From: Alphaproteobacteria bacterium MarineAlpha5_Bin9 | GTDB lineage: Bacteria > Pseudomonadota > Alphaproteobacteria > HIMB59 > GCA-002718135 | Direction of reading: 5' to 3' | NCBI GenBank assembly: GCA_002937895.1 | Contig: PTKV01000003.1 | Coordinates: forward strand, 1-64,000 | DNA length: 64,000 nucleotides | In this document: positions 63,771-64,000 of the stretch, piece after piece | Layout: each line of letters opens with the position of its first letter | Numbering within the stretch: the first letter of the stretch is position 1 | Position numbers and translations under genes: made by a program | The notes under the pieces: generated by a model | What the model was told of the DNA's origin: nothing | Database searches by the model: none | What the model saw: the letters and a program-made list of their open reading frames with translations, nothing else

Positions 63771-64000
63771 ATGTTTGATTGGAAAAAACCTACCGTACAA
63801 ATGTTAGGAAGATGGCAACCATGGCATGATGGTCATACAGAACTTTTTAAAAGAGCTTTAAAAATAACTGGTCAAGTTTGTATTATGTATAGAGATGTAG
63901 GAGGTGTGGACGCAGGTGTTCAAGGACAGGATGATAACCCTTTTACATTTGAACAAGTAAAACCAAAAATTATAGAAGGTTTAGCTAAACACGGATATGA
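63771..64000 (+). CDS. HxGH-type nucleotidyltransferase (adenylyl/cytidylyltransferase), 3' end cut by window
   Basis: The first 76 residues are visible. The start (PTVQMLGRWQPWHDGHTELFKRAL) is the catalytic beta-strand and HxGH motif (HDGH) of the nucleotidyltransferase superfamily that includes CTP:phosphocholine or glycerol-3-phosphate cytidylyltransferases, NMN adenylyltransferases and related enzymes that activate small molecules. A strong Shine-Dalgarno (AGGAG at 63758-63762) lies eight bases before the ATG, which fixes the start. It follows the CysQ-like gene by 11 bases. Substrate unknown; continues past the window end. Confidence 0.82.
   Translation, partial: MFDWKKPTVQMLGRWQPWHDGHTELFKRALKITGQVCIMYRDVGGVDAGVQGQDDNPFTFEQVKPKIIEGLAKHGY

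Noticed and set aside
1..64000. CRISPR arrays, transposons, phage genes, tRNA or rRNA genes
   Set aside because: No regularly spaced repeats, transposase or integrase motifs, cloverleaf T-loop consensus in gaps, or rRNA-like blocks were seen by eye. A tRNAscan or Infernal run could still find something small.

Overview
The window is 64 kb of very AT-rich, tightly packed bacterial DNA. Gene order (rpmH-rnpA-yidD-yidC-engB, SRP RNA-dnaX-ebfC-recR-def-fmt-truA, ubiK-ybjN-proC), a Gram-negative cell envelope (kdsB, lgt) and marine-type osmolyte and sulfonate genes point to a streamlined marine alphaproteobacterium, SAR11-like or another low-GC lineage. That placement is inference. Genes overlap or abut almost everywhere. 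No stretch over 300 bases lacks a gene; the longest gap (about 290 bases, after pepP) holds a possible small gene and a stem-loop. I see no tRNA, rRNA, CRISPR array, insertion sequence, prophage or clear pseudogene.

Layout. 1-3.6 kb: a hydantoinase-A-like protein cut by the window edge, then an EamA and a LysE-type transporter. 3.6-9.3 kb (minus): a complete YejABEF-type peptide ABC importer. 9.3-10.6 kb: a HisN-like phosphatase and a membrane-anchored cytochrome c. 10.7-20.1 kb (plus): kdsB, pheA, SRP RNA, dnaX, ebfC, recR, def, fmt, truA, a threonine-dehydratase-type enzyme and aminopeptidase P. 20.1-23.2 kb: a CDGSH protein, a glycosyltransferase, an unknown anchored protein and a GhrA-type dehydrogenase. 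23.2-29.8 kb (minus): a nine-gene run from rpmH to dapE. 29.9-31.8 kb: a PNPOx-like flavoprotein, a very short CCA-adding enzyme and TrmL. 31.9-35.5 kb: an inverse-autotransporter-type beta-barrel with a separately secreted partner, then cytochrome b and c1 without a Rieske gene beside them. 35.5-41.5 kb (minus): ychF, pth, rplY, prs, pgeF, a MidA-type methyltransferase and lgt. 41.6-44.2 kb (plus): ubiK, ybjN-like, proC, a TetR/COQ9-like protein and csaA. 44.2-50.3 kb: a two-component system, ilvE, moaE/moaD, pgsA and uvrC.

50.4-64 kb is the accessory-metabolism end. It holds sulfoacetaldehyde acetyltransferase (Xsc), a choline-dehydrogenase-type GMC oxidoreductase, a cation antiporter, an aldehyde dehydrogenase, a betaine-homocysteine methyltransferase-like protein and a TMADH/DgcA-like demethylase. 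Together these can be read as choline to betaine to dimethylglycine to sarcosine. Next to them is a less understood set: a DUF3726-like protein, a 560-residue conserved protein of unknown function, an M19 dipeptidase homologue that has lost most metal ligands, a CysQ-like phosphatase and a nucleotidyltransferase cut by the window end. This set and the split inverse-autotransporter locus are the best candidates for undescribed systems.

Other points of interest are an A9 slippery tract in dnaX that would give a gamma-like product in either alternative frame, a PNWY instead of PEWY Qo motif in cytochrome b, an 11-bp operator-like inverted repeat abutting the ybjN start codon, and four convergent gene pairs whose stop codons interlock in one TTAA.
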